Shown here piece by piece: positions 9,022 to 17,397 of a stretch of 64,000 nucleotides of DNA (the stretch's first letter is position 1; each line of letters starts with the position of its first letter). Under the pieces are notes generated by a model, which was given only the letters and a program-made list of their open reading frames with translations, was not told where the DNA came from and did not search any database. Where the stretch lies: assembly GCA_934202965.1 (NCBI GenBank), contig CAKPYN010000002.1, positions 62,001-126,000 on the forward strand, read 5' to 3'. This stretch comes from an uncultured Megasphaera sp. (GTDB lineage Bacteria > Bacillota > Negativicutes > Veillonellales > Megasphaeraceae). The position numbers and the translations under genes were made by a program.

Positions 9022-9345
9022 CTAACCTCCTATAACTGCTTTGCAATTCGATTGTATCAGTAAATCTTCAATGGTCACATGTACAGAAAGTTTCTTTGGT
9101 TCGGCCATAGCGCGAATGGCCTGCGCTACGTGTTGCTGTACGGTCAAAGCCAGCTTCTGCAGCTGTATACCATAATACGCGTGTATATGAATTTCAACCG
9201 TAATGCAGCCTTCGTCGCAGCGTACGACAATACGCTGCCGTTTCTTGTTGGCGATTCCATCGATAGACAGCATTGCGGTTTCGGCAATTTTGACGAGTGC
9301 GCCTTCACTCACGCTATATGAAAAAGGCTCTGTTTCTTTATTCAT
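9022..9345 (-). CDS. Asp23/Gls24 family envelope stress protein
   Basis: Asp23/Gls24 (PF03780) proteins are small envelope-associated stress proteins in Firmicutes. A longer open frame reaches back to 9408, but the ATG at 9345 (MNKETEPFSYSVSEGALVKI) has AAGGAAG about eight bases upstream, so I chose it, giving 107 residues. The region KIAETAMLSIDGIANKK and the alternating hydrophobic strand VEIHIHAYYGIQL match the family. It overlaps the end of the preceding Asp23 gene by 8 nt and ends 1 nt before nusB. Two adjacent Asp23 paralogues could form a heteromeric complex; that is inference. Confidence 0.82.
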   Translation of the reverse strand: MNKETEPFSYSVSEGALVKIAETAMLSIDGIANKKRQRIVVRCDEGCITVEIHIHAYYGIQLQKLALTVQQHVAQAIRAMAEPKKLSVHVTIEDLLIQSNCKAVIGG

Positions 9346-9718
9346 AGCCGCTTCCTTCTGCATTCCTTTCTGGAAAAACAATATCCTGTACCACAATATG
9401 AACGGCATGTACCCGGCACCCCGTCATGCTTTCCAAGGTATCTTTTACTTTTTTCTGTACAGCCAGTGCCATGTCCGGAATCCGGCAGCCATATTTCGCA
9501 ATAAGCCGAATTGTTATCTCTGCATCGATACCGTCAATGGTCGTTTGAACCCCTTGCGCCGGATTGACTCGGCCCAATTTTTTAGCTGCTGTATCTGCTA
9601 ATGTCGCATCTAACGCAGCTACTTCCGGCACAGAAGCTGCTGCTTGCGATGCAATAATAGAAAGAACGCGCTGGGACATGTGTATACTGCCCAATGGATT
9701 GATTTCCGTCGTTTCCAT
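9338..9718 (-). CDS. Asp23/Gls24 family protein
   Basis: A 126-residue Asp23/Gls24 paralogue. The N-terminal part (SIHMSQRVLSIIASQAAASV) and the conserved PEVAALDATLADTAAKKL are followed by GVQTTIDGIDAEITIRLIAKYG, the core strand-turn-strand of the fold. It is the first gene of the minus-strand run that continues through nusB. A GGTGA lies upstream of the ATG. The efp terminator (9746-9772) lies just upstream, so transcription probably starts here or in the short gap after it. No membrane anchor is visible in this protein. Confidence 0.82.
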   Translation of the reverse strand: METTEINPLGSIHMSQRVLSIIASQAAASVPEVAALDATLADTAAKKLGRVNPAQGVQTTIDGIDAEITIRLIAKYGCRIPDMALAVQKKVKDTLESMTGCRVHAVHIVVQDIVFPERNAEGSGYE

Positions 9719-9745
9719 ATCGATTCACCATTCATAAAATTCACA

Positions 9746-9772
9746 AAAAGCGATGAGAGACTCATCGCTTTT
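9746..9772 (-). terminator. Intrinsic terminator after efp
   Basis: The stem AAAAGCGATGAG / CTCATCGCTTTT has a 3-nt loop and on the minus strand runs into a T-tract. It lies 19 nt after the efp stop and separates efp from the Asp23-nusB operon. Confidence 0.75.
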
Positions 9773-9790
9773 GAAGTAATTGTTGTATGC

Positions 9791-10348
9791 TTATGCTCTG
9801 CCTGTATACTGGCCGGTTCTCGTATCAATCTGAATAACTTCATCCTGGTTGATGAAAAGAGGTACCTTAACAATATAACCTGTTTCCAGTTTAGCCGGTT
9901 TTGTAGCACCTGTTGCTGTATCACCACGAACACCCGGTTCGGTTTCTACTACTTTCAACGTAACAGAAGCCGGAAGATCGATGCCGATTACCTTGCCTTT
10001 GAACATCATGACGGATACGGTCATATCTTCTTTTAAGAAATTAACAGCTGTACCCAAGGTATCTTTATTTAATTCGATTTGTTCATATGTTTCATTATCC
10101 ATGAAACAGTACATGCCTTCGTTTTCGTAGAGATACTGCATCTGGCGGCGATCTACGTGACCATCCTGTACTTTTTCACCAGCATTCCATGTACGTTCTA
10201 CAACAGCACCTGTTTCAAGGTTCTTAATTTTAGCGCGAACAAATGCAGCGCCTTTACCAGGTTTTACATGCTGAAATTCAACAACCTGCCATACTTGACC
10301 ATCGATTTCAATCGTAACGCCTGGTCTAAAATCATTACTTGTAATCAT
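9791..10348 (-). CDS. efp: Elongation factor P
   Basis: EF-P binds between the ribosomal P and E sites and relieves stalling at polyproline. The 185-residue protein starts [20 protein letters not shown]. The tip loop [14 protein letters not shown] bears the lysine that is modified in many bacteria. Three beta-barrel domains fit the length, and [20 protein letters not shown] is the C-terminal EF-P signature. AGGAGG precedes the ATG. It follows the Xaa-Pro aminopeptidase gene by 12 nt, the usual pepP-efp pairing. Confidence 0.96.
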   Translation of the reverse strand: MITSNDFRPGVTIEIDGQVWQVVEFQHVKPGKGAAFVRAKIKNLETGAVVERTWNAGEKVQDGHVDRRQMQYLYENEGMYCFMDNETYEQIELNKDTLGTAVNFLKEDMTVSVMMFKGKVIGIDLPASVTLKVVETEPGVRGDTATGATKPAKLETGYIVKVPLFINQDEVIQIDTRTGQYTGRA

Positions 10349-10360
10349 TTCTAATTCCTC

Positions 10361-11428
10361 CTATAACAGCTCCATCAATTTTTTTGATGTTTTGGTTAGT
10401 ATTTCACAGCCAGTAGCTGTAACGGCAACGGAATCCTCAATACGGACACCGTATTTGCCTTCTATGTACAGTCCCGGTTCTACCGTGACTATCATATTTT
10501 TCTTCAATACACCTTGTGAACGCGGCGAAAGAACAGGCTGTTCATGAATTTCCAATCCTGTTCCATGCCCCAAGGCATGCGTAAAATACTGCGCCATGTG
10601 ATGCTTAGCAAAATAATTGCGAACAATCGCATCTACTTCTTGGCAGTCCAGTCCTTCTTTAATATGGGATACGCCTAACTTTTGTCCCTCTAAAATGAGC
10701 TGATAAAAATCTTTCTGTTCCTGCGTCGCTTTGCCGACAACAACAGTGCGTGTCATATCTGAATGATAGCCTTCCCATACAGCACCAAAATCAAAGGTCA
10801 GAAAATCTCCCTTTTCAACTACTTTGGGGCTAGCTGTACCATGAGGCATCGCTGACCGTTTGCCTGATGCGGCAATGGTAGTAAACGATTTTTCTTCAGA
10901 CCCTAACAGCAGCATATTGCTTTCCAAGCGGGCAGCCAGTTCTTTTTCTGTCACACCCGGTTTAATATAGGGCAGCAAATCAGCAAATGCCTGATCGGCA
11001 ATGCGGCTTGCTTTATGCGTCGCTTCCAGTTCATACGGTTCTTTTACCGCCCGTAACTGTGTCAAATCTTCGGCCTGAAAATAACATTCACAGGATAGGG
11101 CAATATTTTCATACATATAATGGGTTAAAAAATTTTCTTCATAGACAGCTGCCTGTATCTGCATTTCTTCTAAAGACTTACCAATGCATTCACTTAAGCT
11201 TCCCATATGATTTTTCACTTCATACCAGGTTCCGGACTGTTGCACAGCTTGTTCCGTATAGCGGGAATCTGTCCAAAGTACCGCTTGGTTCGCACTAAGA
11301 ACCAATGCGCCTTCACCACCTGTAAATCCGCTGAAATATCGCAAATTTTCAGGCTGAACAATGACAACGCCGTCTGCTGTATGTTCGTGCATGAACTGCC
11401 GCAGGCGGGCAATTCTTTCTTCTATCAT
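10361..11428 (-). CDS. Xaa-Pro aminopeptidase (M24B family)
   Basis: This 355-residue metallopeptidase removes N-terminal residues that precede proline. The creatinase-like N-terminal domain spans about residues 1-125. The catalytic pita-bread domain carries the dinuclear metal ligands: Asp in TFDFGAVWEGYHSDMTRT (two aspartates), His in ALGHGTGLEIHE, and Glu in TVEPGLY and YGVRIED. Family length is normal. A TAGGTGA ribosome site precedes the ATG. It is co-transcribed with efp, a common pairing that fits proline-related physiology. PepP and PepQ cannot be told apart here, so no symbol is given. Confidence 0.9.
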   Translation of the reverse strand: MIEERIARLRQFMHEHTADGVVIVQPENLRYFSGFTGGEGALVLSANQAVLWTDSRYTEQAVQQSGTWYEVKNHMGSLSECIGKSLEEMQIQAAVYEENFLTHYMYENIALSCECYFQAEDLTQLRAVKEPYELEATHKASRIADQAFADLLPYIKPGVTEKELAARLESNMLLLGSEEKSFTTIAASGKRSAMPHGTASPKVVEKGDFLTFDFGAVWEGYHSDMTRTVVVGKATQEQKDFYQLILEGQKLGVSHIKEGLDCQEVDAIVRNYFAKHHMAQYFTHALGHGTGLEIHEQPVLSPRSQGVLKKNMIVTVEPGLYIEGKYGVRIEDSVAVTATGCEILTKTSKKLMELL

Positions 11429-11504
11429 AGTATCACCTATATTTATTCAATTATCTTTTATGATACCATACTACTGCCATTATTACAAACACTTTGCATC
11501 GCAA

Positions 11505-12218
11505 TTACTCACAAAAAGGTAAATCTTTTTCCCCTTCTGTCAATCGGCGATATTGTCCCGGTTCCAAGGATGAATCTAACACCAACGCCCCAATGGAACA
11601 GCGATGCAGTGCTGTTACAGTAAGTCCTACGGCGGCACACATTCGCTTTACTTGATGATATTTTCCTTCTTGAACGGTAATGCGCAGTTGCTGCGGTCCG
11701 ATACTAGACACCTGAGCCGGCAGGCACTGAAGGCCATCGGCCAATACAATGCCCTCACGAAATTGTTTTTCTATATCTGCCGGAATCGTTCCTTCAACAG
11801 TCGCTTCATATACTTTATCAATGTGTTTCTTAGGAGACGTAATTCGATGGGCCCACGTGCCGTCATTGGTCAGCAATAAGAGTCCCGTCGTATCTTTATC
11901 CAGTCGTCCTACAGGAAACAACGAAGCTCCCTGATACTGCTGCGGCAACAAATCCAATACGGTTTTCGTAAACCGATCTTCCGTTGCAGATAATACACCC
12001 TGCGGTTTATGCAGCATGAGATAGTAAAATTCTTCGTAGCAAACCGTTTCGCCTTGCACTTGAATTTGAGCTGTCTGCGGATCTACTTTGATAGAACTAT
12101 CTTTGCAGCATGCATGATTGACAAAAACAGCACCGCCTTTACACAGTTCTTTAATCTGTCGTCTTGTTCCCCAGCCGCAATGCCCCAGCAGTTTATCCAG
12201 TCGTATTGTTTTAGCCAT
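11505..12218 (-). CDS. rsuA: RsuA-family 16S rRNA pseudouridine synthase
   Basis: RsuA-type enzymes convert a uridine in 16S rRNA to pseudouridine. An N-terminal S4 domain (about residues 5-50, RLDKLLGHCGWGTRRQIKEL) is followed by the catalytic domain, with the invariant aspartate in GRLDKDTTGLLLLTNDG. The stretch YYLMLHKPQGVLSATEDRF is the substrate-loop signature. Its 237 residues are typical. GAGGTGA precedes the ATG. The target position is inferred; RluB and RluF relatives share the same motifs, but the S4 domain and ATED context favour RsuA. Confidence 0.85.
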   Translation of the reverse strand: MAKTIRLDKLLGHCGWGTRRQIKELCKGGAVFVNHACCKDSSIKVDPQTAQIQVQGETVCYEEFYYLMLHKPQGVLSATEDRFTKTVLDLLPQQYQGASLFPVGRLDKDTTGLLLLTNDGTWAHRITSPKKHIDKVYEATVEGTIPADIEKQFREGIVLADGLQCLPAQVSSIGPQQLRITVQEGKYHQVKRMCAAVGLTVTALHRCSIGALVLDSSLEPGQYRRLTEGEKDLPFCE

Positions 12219-12227
12219 CGTATCACC

Positions 12228-12878
12228 TCATAAACTTGGCATATCCCATTGCGCTTGATATCCTGTCATACCTTCTAAATGCTGCGTACAGTTCATCAAT
12301 GTCATAATATTTTTTTCACCATAATATTCAATAATATTAAAGGCTGTATTATATTGCTGAAAACACCAAATACGCTTCATATCTAATCCCAGCAATCCAA
12401 ACAACAAACAGCGTATGGCCGCGCCATGAGATGCAATCAATACTGTATCCCCATCAGCATGCTGACTTAAAATTTCTTTGGTTTTCGCTGTAATCCGCTG
12501 TTCTACTTCTAAAAACGATTCGCCCCCATGGGCAGGAAGTTTTCCATCTGAATCGTAAAAAGCTTCTATTTCCCCTGGCCATTGTGTTGTAATTTCTTTA
12601 TACGTATGTCCTTCCCAGACACCAAAGTTAATTTCCCGCAGCTCATCATATGCCTGTACTGTCAGGCCATGGGGCTTGGCAATAATTTCTGCCGTCCGTC
12701 TGGCCCGCTGCAAGGTACTGCTGTATATGCCATCAAAATGAACATGACGCAAAAAGCGACTCAAGCACGTTGCTTGGGCAATGCCGCGTTCATTCAGCGG
12801 CACATCCGTTGATCCCTGATACCATTGCTGTACATTTCCATCCGTTTCGCCATGGCGAACTAAATATAATTTTATCAT
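12228..12878 (-). CDS. cobC: Alpha-ribazole phosphatase (histidine phosphatase family)
   Basis: CobC removes the phosphate from alpha-ribazole phosphate or adenosylcobalamin phosphate late in cobalamin assembly. The frame is open to 12995, but the ATG at 12878 (MIKLYLVRHGETDGN) has AGGAGG at proper spacing, so I start there (216 residues). The RHG catalytic motif is at residues 8-10. SSTLQRARRTAEI and IASHGAAIRCLLF supply the other active-site arginine and histidine. It lies 68 nt after the cobS stop. Histidine phosphatases are functionally diverse, so the CobC call rests mainly on the cobU-cobS context. Confidence 0.8.
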   Translation of the reverse strand: MIKLYLVRHGETDGNVQQWYQGSTDVPLNERGIAQATCLSRFLRHVHFDGIYSSTLQRARRTAEIIAKPHGLTVQAYDELREINFGVWEGHTYKEITTQWPGEIEAFYDSDGKLPAHGGESFLEVEQRITAKTKEILSQHADGDTVLIASHGAAIRCLLFGLLGLDMKRIWCFQQYNTAFNIIEYYGEKNIMTLMNCTQHLEGMTGYQAQWDMPSL

Positions 12879-12946
12879 ACTGTAATCCTCCTGTAGGAAA
12901 CTGCTGTTATCCATTCGAACGATACCGTCATGCGTATCTTTGCCTA

Positions 12947-13711
12947 TTATAACGAAAATCCCCCCATATGAACAGATGCCATCGAAAGAATACACGTAAG
13001 GCCCAGTAAAATCAGCTCACTGCCCTCCAAGACAGCGCCATACGTATCACCCGTAACGCCGCCCAGCACGTTTGTCAGCCAGTGATTGACCAGCAGCGCC
13101 GTCAACATCGCCGCACCCAAAAGAAATACATATAAAAATCCGCCATATATTGTCGGCAGCAGTGCCAACATAAATGCACCCTTCATCGTGTAAGCCGGCG
13201 CATATTGTAGAAAGGCCTTTCCTAATCCTTGCGCACGGGCATAAGGAAATTGAAAAATACTAATCAGCGTACCAAACCGTGCTGCTGCCGGAATACCTGT
13301 CAGCGCAGCTAATGCCATATCGGCAGAACAATGGGCTAAAAAACAAATTTTCAGGGACGCCAAAACGAAAAATGCCATGACGCCATTCGCTCCTACACAA
13401 CTATCTTTTAAAATTTCCAGCATTCGTTCACGGCTTCTGCCGGAAAATACGCCATCGGCTGTATCCATAAATCCATCGGCATGCAAACCGCCTGTAATAA
13501 AAAACCAGCTCAGTACAACAAGTAAGGAACGATAGGGCTCTTCAAAGATATAGCGGCATCCTGCATATATGACAGCTAATAAGATACCTATCATCCATCC
13601 CACTAACGGAAAAAACATCACAGCCCGTCCAAAATCTTCATTCGTCCAAACCGTTTGTTTGACAAGCTGAATGCGCGATAAAAACTGCAGGGCAATAAAA
13701 AATGACTTCAT
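12947..13711 (-). CDS. cobS: Adenosylcobinamide-GDP ribazoletransferase (cobalamin synthase)
   Basis: CobS is an integral membrane enzyme that joins adenosylcobinamide-GDP with alpha-ribazole (phosphate) to close the nucleotide loop of cobalamin. Several hydrophobic segments span the 254-residue protein. The conserved DGFMDTADGVFSGRSRERML followed by LKDSCVGANGV is the aspartate-rich catalytic region. The ATG at 13711 follows AGGAGG; a longer frame upstream lies inside cobU and is not needed. It overlaps the cobU stop by 4 nt (ATGA). Confidence 0.93.
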   Translation of the reverse strand: MKSFFIALQFLSRIQLVKQTVWTNEDFGRAVMFFPLVGWMIGILLAVIYAGCRYIFEEPYRSLLVVLSWFFITGGLHADGFMDTADGVFSGRSRERMLEILKDSCVGANGVMAFFVLASLKICFLAHCSADMALAALTGIPAAARFGTLISIFQFPYARAQGLGKAFLQYAPAYTMKGAFMLALLPTIYGGFLYVFLLGAAMLTALLVNHWLTNVLGGVTGDTYGAVLEGSELILLGLTCILSMASVHMGGFSL

Positions 13712-14280
13712 ACCGTTCCTCCTAGTTGAACTTGTCTGCTTTTTAATTCGATCGTAATGCCGCAAATCGTCGCATATACTTGCTCTGCTTCCGCTGCTGC
13801 TTTTTGATTAATGGCACCAATCAAATCTCGATACAGCCGGCTGATTCGTCCCATCGGCACAATGCTGCAGCCTACTTCATTCGTAACAAATACTACGGTC
13901 TTTCCCGGCGAGTTATGAATATATTGGCAGGTCTGCTCCATTTCCTGCAACGCTTTCTGTATAATCACCGCATCCGCTTCTTGTTCATGAGCAAATAAAA
14001 AATTAGAAAAATACATTGTCAGGCAATCGACCAGTACAACATCTGCATGTTGTAAAATCCGTTGTATGTTGTTCGGCATGCCATAGGGCATTTCAATCGT
14101 CTGCCAGCTGCTCGGCCTTCTTTTCTTGTGCACGGCAATCCGTTCTTTCATTTCTTCATCCAATGCCTGCGCCGTTGCTACATATACCTTCTGTCCTGCA
14201 CACTGTTGGATATAGGTTTCTGCAAAAACACTTTTACCACTTTTCGCTCCCCCCGTGACTACGATACATTTTCCCTGCAT
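13708..14280 (-). CDS. cobU: Adenosylcobinamide kinase / adenosylcobinamide-phosphate guanylyltransferase
   Basis: CobU phosphorylates adenosylcobinamide and then transfers GMP from GTP to it. The P-loop is VTGGAKSGKSVFAE near the N terminus, followed by VYVATAQALDEEM and the basic HKKRRPSSW, which holds the guanylylated-histidine region. VFVTNEVGCSIVPMGRISRLYRDLIGAINQ is the C-terminal signature. A TTG three codons upstream abuts AGGAGG with no spacing, so the ATG at 14280, nine bases from AGGAGG, is the better start (190 residues). The leader of this gene is occupied by one copy of the dispersed repeat described below. Confidence 0.93.
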   Translation of the reverse strand: MQGKCIVVTGGAKSGKSVFAETYIQQCAGQKVYVATAQALDEEMKERIAVHKKRRPSSWQTIEMPYGMPNNIQRILQHADVVLVDCLTMYFSNFLFAHEQEADAVIIQKALQEMEQTCQYIHNSPGKTVVFVTNEVGCSIVPMGRISRLYRDLIGAINQKAAAEAEQVYATICGITIELKSRQVQLGGTV

Positions 14281-14319
14281 GTTCTCCAACCTCCTAAAAA
14301 AACATAATTTATTATATCA

Positions 14320-14485
14320 TACATATGGCCTCTATCCTGCACGATAGTATTTCTTTAAACATTTTTTCATTTTTTGTGAAAAGTTTGAAGAACATGAACG
14401 GTCATACTGCAAAAAATACACGTAAAATGGTATAACAAAAGGACTGTAACAAAATGAATTCAACGTTTTCATTTTATTACAGTCC
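14320..14485 (-). repeat. Dispersed palindromic repeat, copy A
   Basis: Read on the minus strand, this begins with a hairpin (14441-14485; arms GGACTGTAAT and GTTACAGTCC, continuing into AAAATGAA / TTCATTTT). About 120 nt shared with copies B and C follow, including ATACCATTTTACGTGTAT, TATGACCGTTCAT, TTCTTCAAAC and CTATCGTGCAGGATAG. It starts 15 nt after the moaB stop and ends about 40 nt before cobU, in the same orientation as both. Confidence 0.8.
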
Positions 14486-14499
14486 CATACAACTACTGC

Positions 14500-14988
14500 T
14501 TATTTTCGTATTTCTGTATATAAGTGGAATAATTCTGGCAAAATAATTTTTTCCATTCCCACTTTAATCAACTGCGGCAATCCCGGCAAACAAAATACCA
14601 AGCATTGATGAATAATGCCTGCGGCAGATCGATAGGCCAATGCCTGTACGCCGCACACACGACGATATGCAAAATACGTCATCATCGAAGAAAACCCTTC
14701 CATTTCCTTTTCAAACTGCGGAACAATCGTTTCTAATGTCACATCCCGTTTCGGAAGCCCCGTTCCGCCACTCGTAATAATCACGTCAACGCTGCACACC
14801 CATTCATGTATATGTCGATTAATTTCATCCGTGTCGTCTTTCACAATCGCATAATCTACTACTTGATGTCCACTATTTGCCAATGCAGACTGAATCATTA
14901 ATCCGTTTGTATCATCCGAAAAAGAGCGGCTGTTACTGATTGTCAAAATAGCTGCCCGCAATGGATGTTCTTCTGTTGTTTTGCCCAC
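14500..14988 (-). CDS. moaB: MoaB/MogA family molybdenum cofactor protein
   Basis: This 162-residue protein has the MoCF-binding fold that adenylylates molybdopterin before molybdate insertion. TSGGTGLPKRDVTLETI is the conserved pterin-binding motif (TSGGTGxxxRDxTxE). LTISNSRSFSDDTNG and CLPGLPQLIKVGMEKIILPEL match MoaB, which usually reads LPGSP at the second site. The start is GTG with AGGAGG seven bases upstream. It stands alone, bounded downstream by repeat copy A. The molybdenum hydroxylase at 52-55.6 kb is a likely beneficiary. Confidence 0.88.
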   Translation of the reverse strand: MGKTTEEHPLRAAILTISNSRSFSDDTNGLMIQSALANSGHQVVDYAIVKDDTDEINRHIHEWVCSVDVIITSGGTGLPKRDVTLETIVPQFEKEMEGFSSMMTYFAYRRVCGVQALAYRSAAGIIHQCLVFCLPGLPQLIKVGMEKIILPELFHLYTEIRK

Positions 14989-15250
14989 AATATTACCTCC
15001 TTATGCATACTGTAATGCATATTCTTCCTGACATTTTACTATCTAAAAGTATATATTCGACTTTGCCCTCTTGAATTCCTACTTGCATTTTATAGAATTT
15101 ACCAAATTATACATCTCAATTTATCATAAAAGGGTCAGCAGGTGTTGTAAAATTTTCCCATTCCCGTATAATATAAAAGGTATTTAATAATATACAATGA
15201 ATAATTTAAATGCATCAAGTAAAAGCGGCATCTTGAAAGGAGATTATCGT

Positions 15251-15694
15251 ATGTTACGAAAAATTACAACGTTACTTGCCATGCTTACGTTTCTAGGATC
15301 CATGCTGGCTTCGGCTATGTTCTTTGACGATAATCCTCGGTATATTCAAGTAGACCGTGATGATACGACAGAATCATATATTGACATGAATTCCATTCAA
15401 AATATCCGGTACGATCCACCATATTACATGATTCGCGCTACAGTCATCACATATGATTATACGACAAATATTGCCACAGGATACGAAAATAATTATTTCT
15501 ATAACTTCAAAAGGCAAACAATAAAAGCACAGACGATTGCTACCTGTGTTTACGATGAATACGGGGTTTCTTCACCGTTCATGCCGATTGCAAATCCAAC
15601 CGTAAGCCCTGTAGACCCCGTAAACAGTATTGCTGCAGACAATGCCTTTTTTAGCTGTTACAATATTAAATTTTATCATGCATCCACCAATTAG
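15251..15694 (+). CDS. Secreted protein of unknown function
   Basis: I do not recognise a named family. The ATG at 15251 has AAAGGAG upstream; a longer frame from 15197 lacks one. The first 22 residues form a signal peptide (MLRKITTLLAMLTFLGSMLASA). The mature part, about 125 residues, is rich in Tyr, Asp and Asn, with patterns such as ESYIDMNSIQNIRYDPPYYM and YDYTTNIATGYENNYFY, suggesting beta strands. Two cysteines could pair after export. It is the first gene of a plus-strand cluster among minus-strand genes, and the next gene starts 34 nt after its stop. Confidence 0.6.
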   Translation: MLRKITTLLAMLTFLGSMLASAMFFDDNPRYIQVDRDDTTESYIDMNSIQNIRYDPPYYMIRATVITYDYTTNIATGYENNYFYNFKRQTIKAQTIATCVYDEYGVSSPFMPIANPTVSPVDPVNSIAADNAFFSCYNIKFYHASTN

Positions 15695-15728
15695 CAGCAC
15701 CATTATTTTACACAAAGGATTTGATATT

Positions 15729-16691
15729 ATGGATTCATTACTTCACATTGGCGGCACACTTGTTACGCTATTATTTTTAGGAGCTGTTATCTATTCGCTT
15801 ACTACGTCATATCGTAAGCGGCAGAAAAAAGCACAACACCAAAAAGACCTGGCAACAAAAAAACATATCCAAGTCAAAAATTTGCACCAATACGACATTA
15901 CTCCTAAAAATGGCTATTACACCTATCCCATTCCTCAGGGAAAGGAGCTGCGTCGTTATCCGCAAACGTTTACGGCCGTATCTGTTACACTGGCTAATAA
16001 ACAGCCCTATTCGATTTGCTTAATTGGCTTTGCGGAATTTGAAAAAGGAGAATTGAAAGATACCCATTATTTTTACGTTCGTCCGCCAGAACCTATTTCT
16101 ACGGTTCCGGGGCATCCGGAATTAACCTGGAATATTCTCAGTAAAGCCGATGAATTTGGAGAATATTGGAATGCCGGCATGAAAGAGTATTTCACTACAC
16201 ATACACTGGTAGCTCATCACGCCTCGTATGTACTAGGATGCGTTGCTCATGCCCTAAAAATATACGGTATTGAAATGCCGCCGGTTCACTATATTGATAC
16301 GTTGGAAACAGCCAAAAAATTATATCATTTTTCATCCAATCAACTGCCTGCTGTTTGTCAGGAAATGAGCATTGATGTAGATAAAGCCAATACATTAAGT
16401 ACGGCCATTGCAACGGGTAATTTTCTGATACAGGCCAAACAAGAATATCCTATGTATATTCCCGCTATTCACTATATGTATGAAGACCCTTCGCAGGATC
16501 AACAACTGGCAAGTATTATCGCTGCTGCAGAACGTGAAGAATGTACGCCAGAGGAACTGTTTGCTCCTAACCCGGTTCAACAAGATATGCTGCAAACCTT
16601 GTTGGATAAAAACTACATCGAACCAGGAAAACAACCGGGTACGTATTACGCAACCAATGAAGGACTCGATTTTTCAGAATCTGTCAACTAA
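15729..16691 (+). CDS. Membrane-anchored DnaQ-like (DEDDh fold) protein with degenerate active site
   Basis: The ATG at 15729 (MDSLLHIGGTLVTLLFLGAV) has AAAGGA upstream and gives 320 residues; the longer frame overlaps the previous gene. One transmembrane helix (about residues 7-28) is followed by a basic stretch (KRQKKAQHQKDLATKKH). Residues about 75-240 resemble DnaQ/epsilon-type exonucleases: TLVAHHASYVLGCVAHAL aligns with motif II, and YIDTLETAKKLYHFSSNQLPAV with the following region. The motif I acidic pair is missing (VSVTLANKQ), as are the later Asp and the His of motif III (ANTLSTAIATG). I infer a binding, non-catalytic role. The C-terminal 60 residues may form a small winged domain. 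Confidence 0.55.
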   Translation: MDSLLHIGGTLVTLLFLGAVIYSLTTSYRKRQKKAQHQKDLATKKHIQVKNLHQYDITPKNGYYTYPIPQGKELRRYPQTFTAVSVTLANKQPYSICLIGFAEFEKGELKDTHYFYVRPPEPISTVPGHPELTWNILSKADEFGEYWNAGMKEYFTTHTLVAHHASYVLGCVAHALKIYGIEMPPVHYIDTLETAKKLYHFSSNQLPAVCQEMSIDVDKANTLSTAIATGNFLIQAKQEYPMYIPAIHYMYEDPSQDQQLASIIAAAEREECTPEELFAPNPVQQDMLQTLLDKNYIEPGKQPGTYYATNEGLDFSESVN

Positions 16692-16697
16692 TTCGAT

Positions 16698-16740
16698 AAA
16701 AAAGACAATTGTCACAGTTCAGTAACAATTGTCTTTTTTT
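16698..16740 (+). terminator. Intrinsic terminator after the DnaQ-like gene
   Basis: A 15-bp stem (AAAAAAGACAATTGT / ACAATTGTCTTTTTT) with a T-run lies directly after the stop at 16691. It ends the two-gene transcript. Confidence 0.8.
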
Positions 16741-16741
16741 A

Positions 16742-16771
16742 TTGTTTACTCTCTCTCTTTTCTGCTATACT
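16742..16771 (+). promoter_or_regulatory. Promoter of the copper-amine-oxidase-N-domain gene
   Basis: TTGTTT (16742-16747), an 18-nt spacer, and the extended -10 TGC-TATACT (16766-16771) lie 30 nt before the ATG at 16801. The extended TGC before the -10 recurs upstream of four other plus-strand genes in this window. Confidence 0.55.
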
Positions 16772-16800
16772 GTATATACCATTGAAGGAGGTCATATATC

Positions 16801-17352
16801 ATGAAAAAATTCTCTCATATCCTTGCCATCGCAGCGTTAAGCATATCCACTGCTGCCTTAACCGTGACATCCTTTGCTGCATCAGCAATACAAGAACAAC
16901 CATTGCCCATACAGCAAACAATCCGCCACGACATGCCAAATTACGTAATAACGGACAATTCTTCCTATGCCGTATCCAAAGCGCTGATTGTCAATGGCAA
17001 AAAGCTGGATATACAGCCTTTACAACTGAACGGTTGTCTGCTCGTACCAGCGCGTGCAGTCAGTGATGCGCTGGGATTTACGACAACCTGGGATGCCAAG
17101 GAACATGCCGTAACGATTACCGGCCCTTCTATGAAAACAACGCAATATCTAGGTGAAGATTTTTCCAACGCCGTAACGATCATTCCCGGTGCAACCGGCA
17201 TGACAGCCCCCACTTCGTTTGGAGCCCCGCCGGTATTAGTCAATAATACAGCCTATGTACCGGCAGAAATCTTCCAAATTATTCAAGGAAATAATCCGGA
17301 TACACTAGTCGTCACCGATACAACTATCGAAATCAATGCACGGCCGAACTAA
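16801..17352 (+). CDS. Secreted protein with copper amine oxidase N-terminal (stalk) domain
   Basis: The protein starts with a signal peptide (about residues 1-28, MKKFSHILAIAALSISTAAL). It then carries one PF07833-type module: SKALIVNGKKLDIQPLQLNG, CLLVPARAVSDALGFTTTWD and KEHAVTITG. This module is a cell-surface domain common in Firmicutes and has no oxidase activity by itself. A second, weaker repeat-like part follows (VLVNNTAYVPAEIFQIIQGN). AGGAGG precedes the ATG by eight bases. At 183 residues it is a stand-alone stalk protein of unknown partner. Confidence 0.75.
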   Translation: MKKFSHILAIAALSISTAALTVTSFAASAIQEQPLPIQQTIRHDMPNYVITDNSSYAVSKALIVNGKKLDIQPLQLNGCLLVPARAVSDALGFTTTWDAKEHAVTITGPSMKTTQYLGEDFSNAVTIIPGATGMTAPTSFGAPPVLVNNTAYVPAEIFQIIQGNNPDTLVVTDTTIEINARPN

Positions 17353-17397
17353 AGCAAAATTGTGATACCTGCTTATATATAAAGATGTGTAAAACAA

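Noticed and set aside
12879..12995. N-terminal extension of CobC
   Set aside because: It overlaps the end of cobS and has no ribosome site; the ATG at 12878 follows AGGAGG and gives the normal RHG N terminus.
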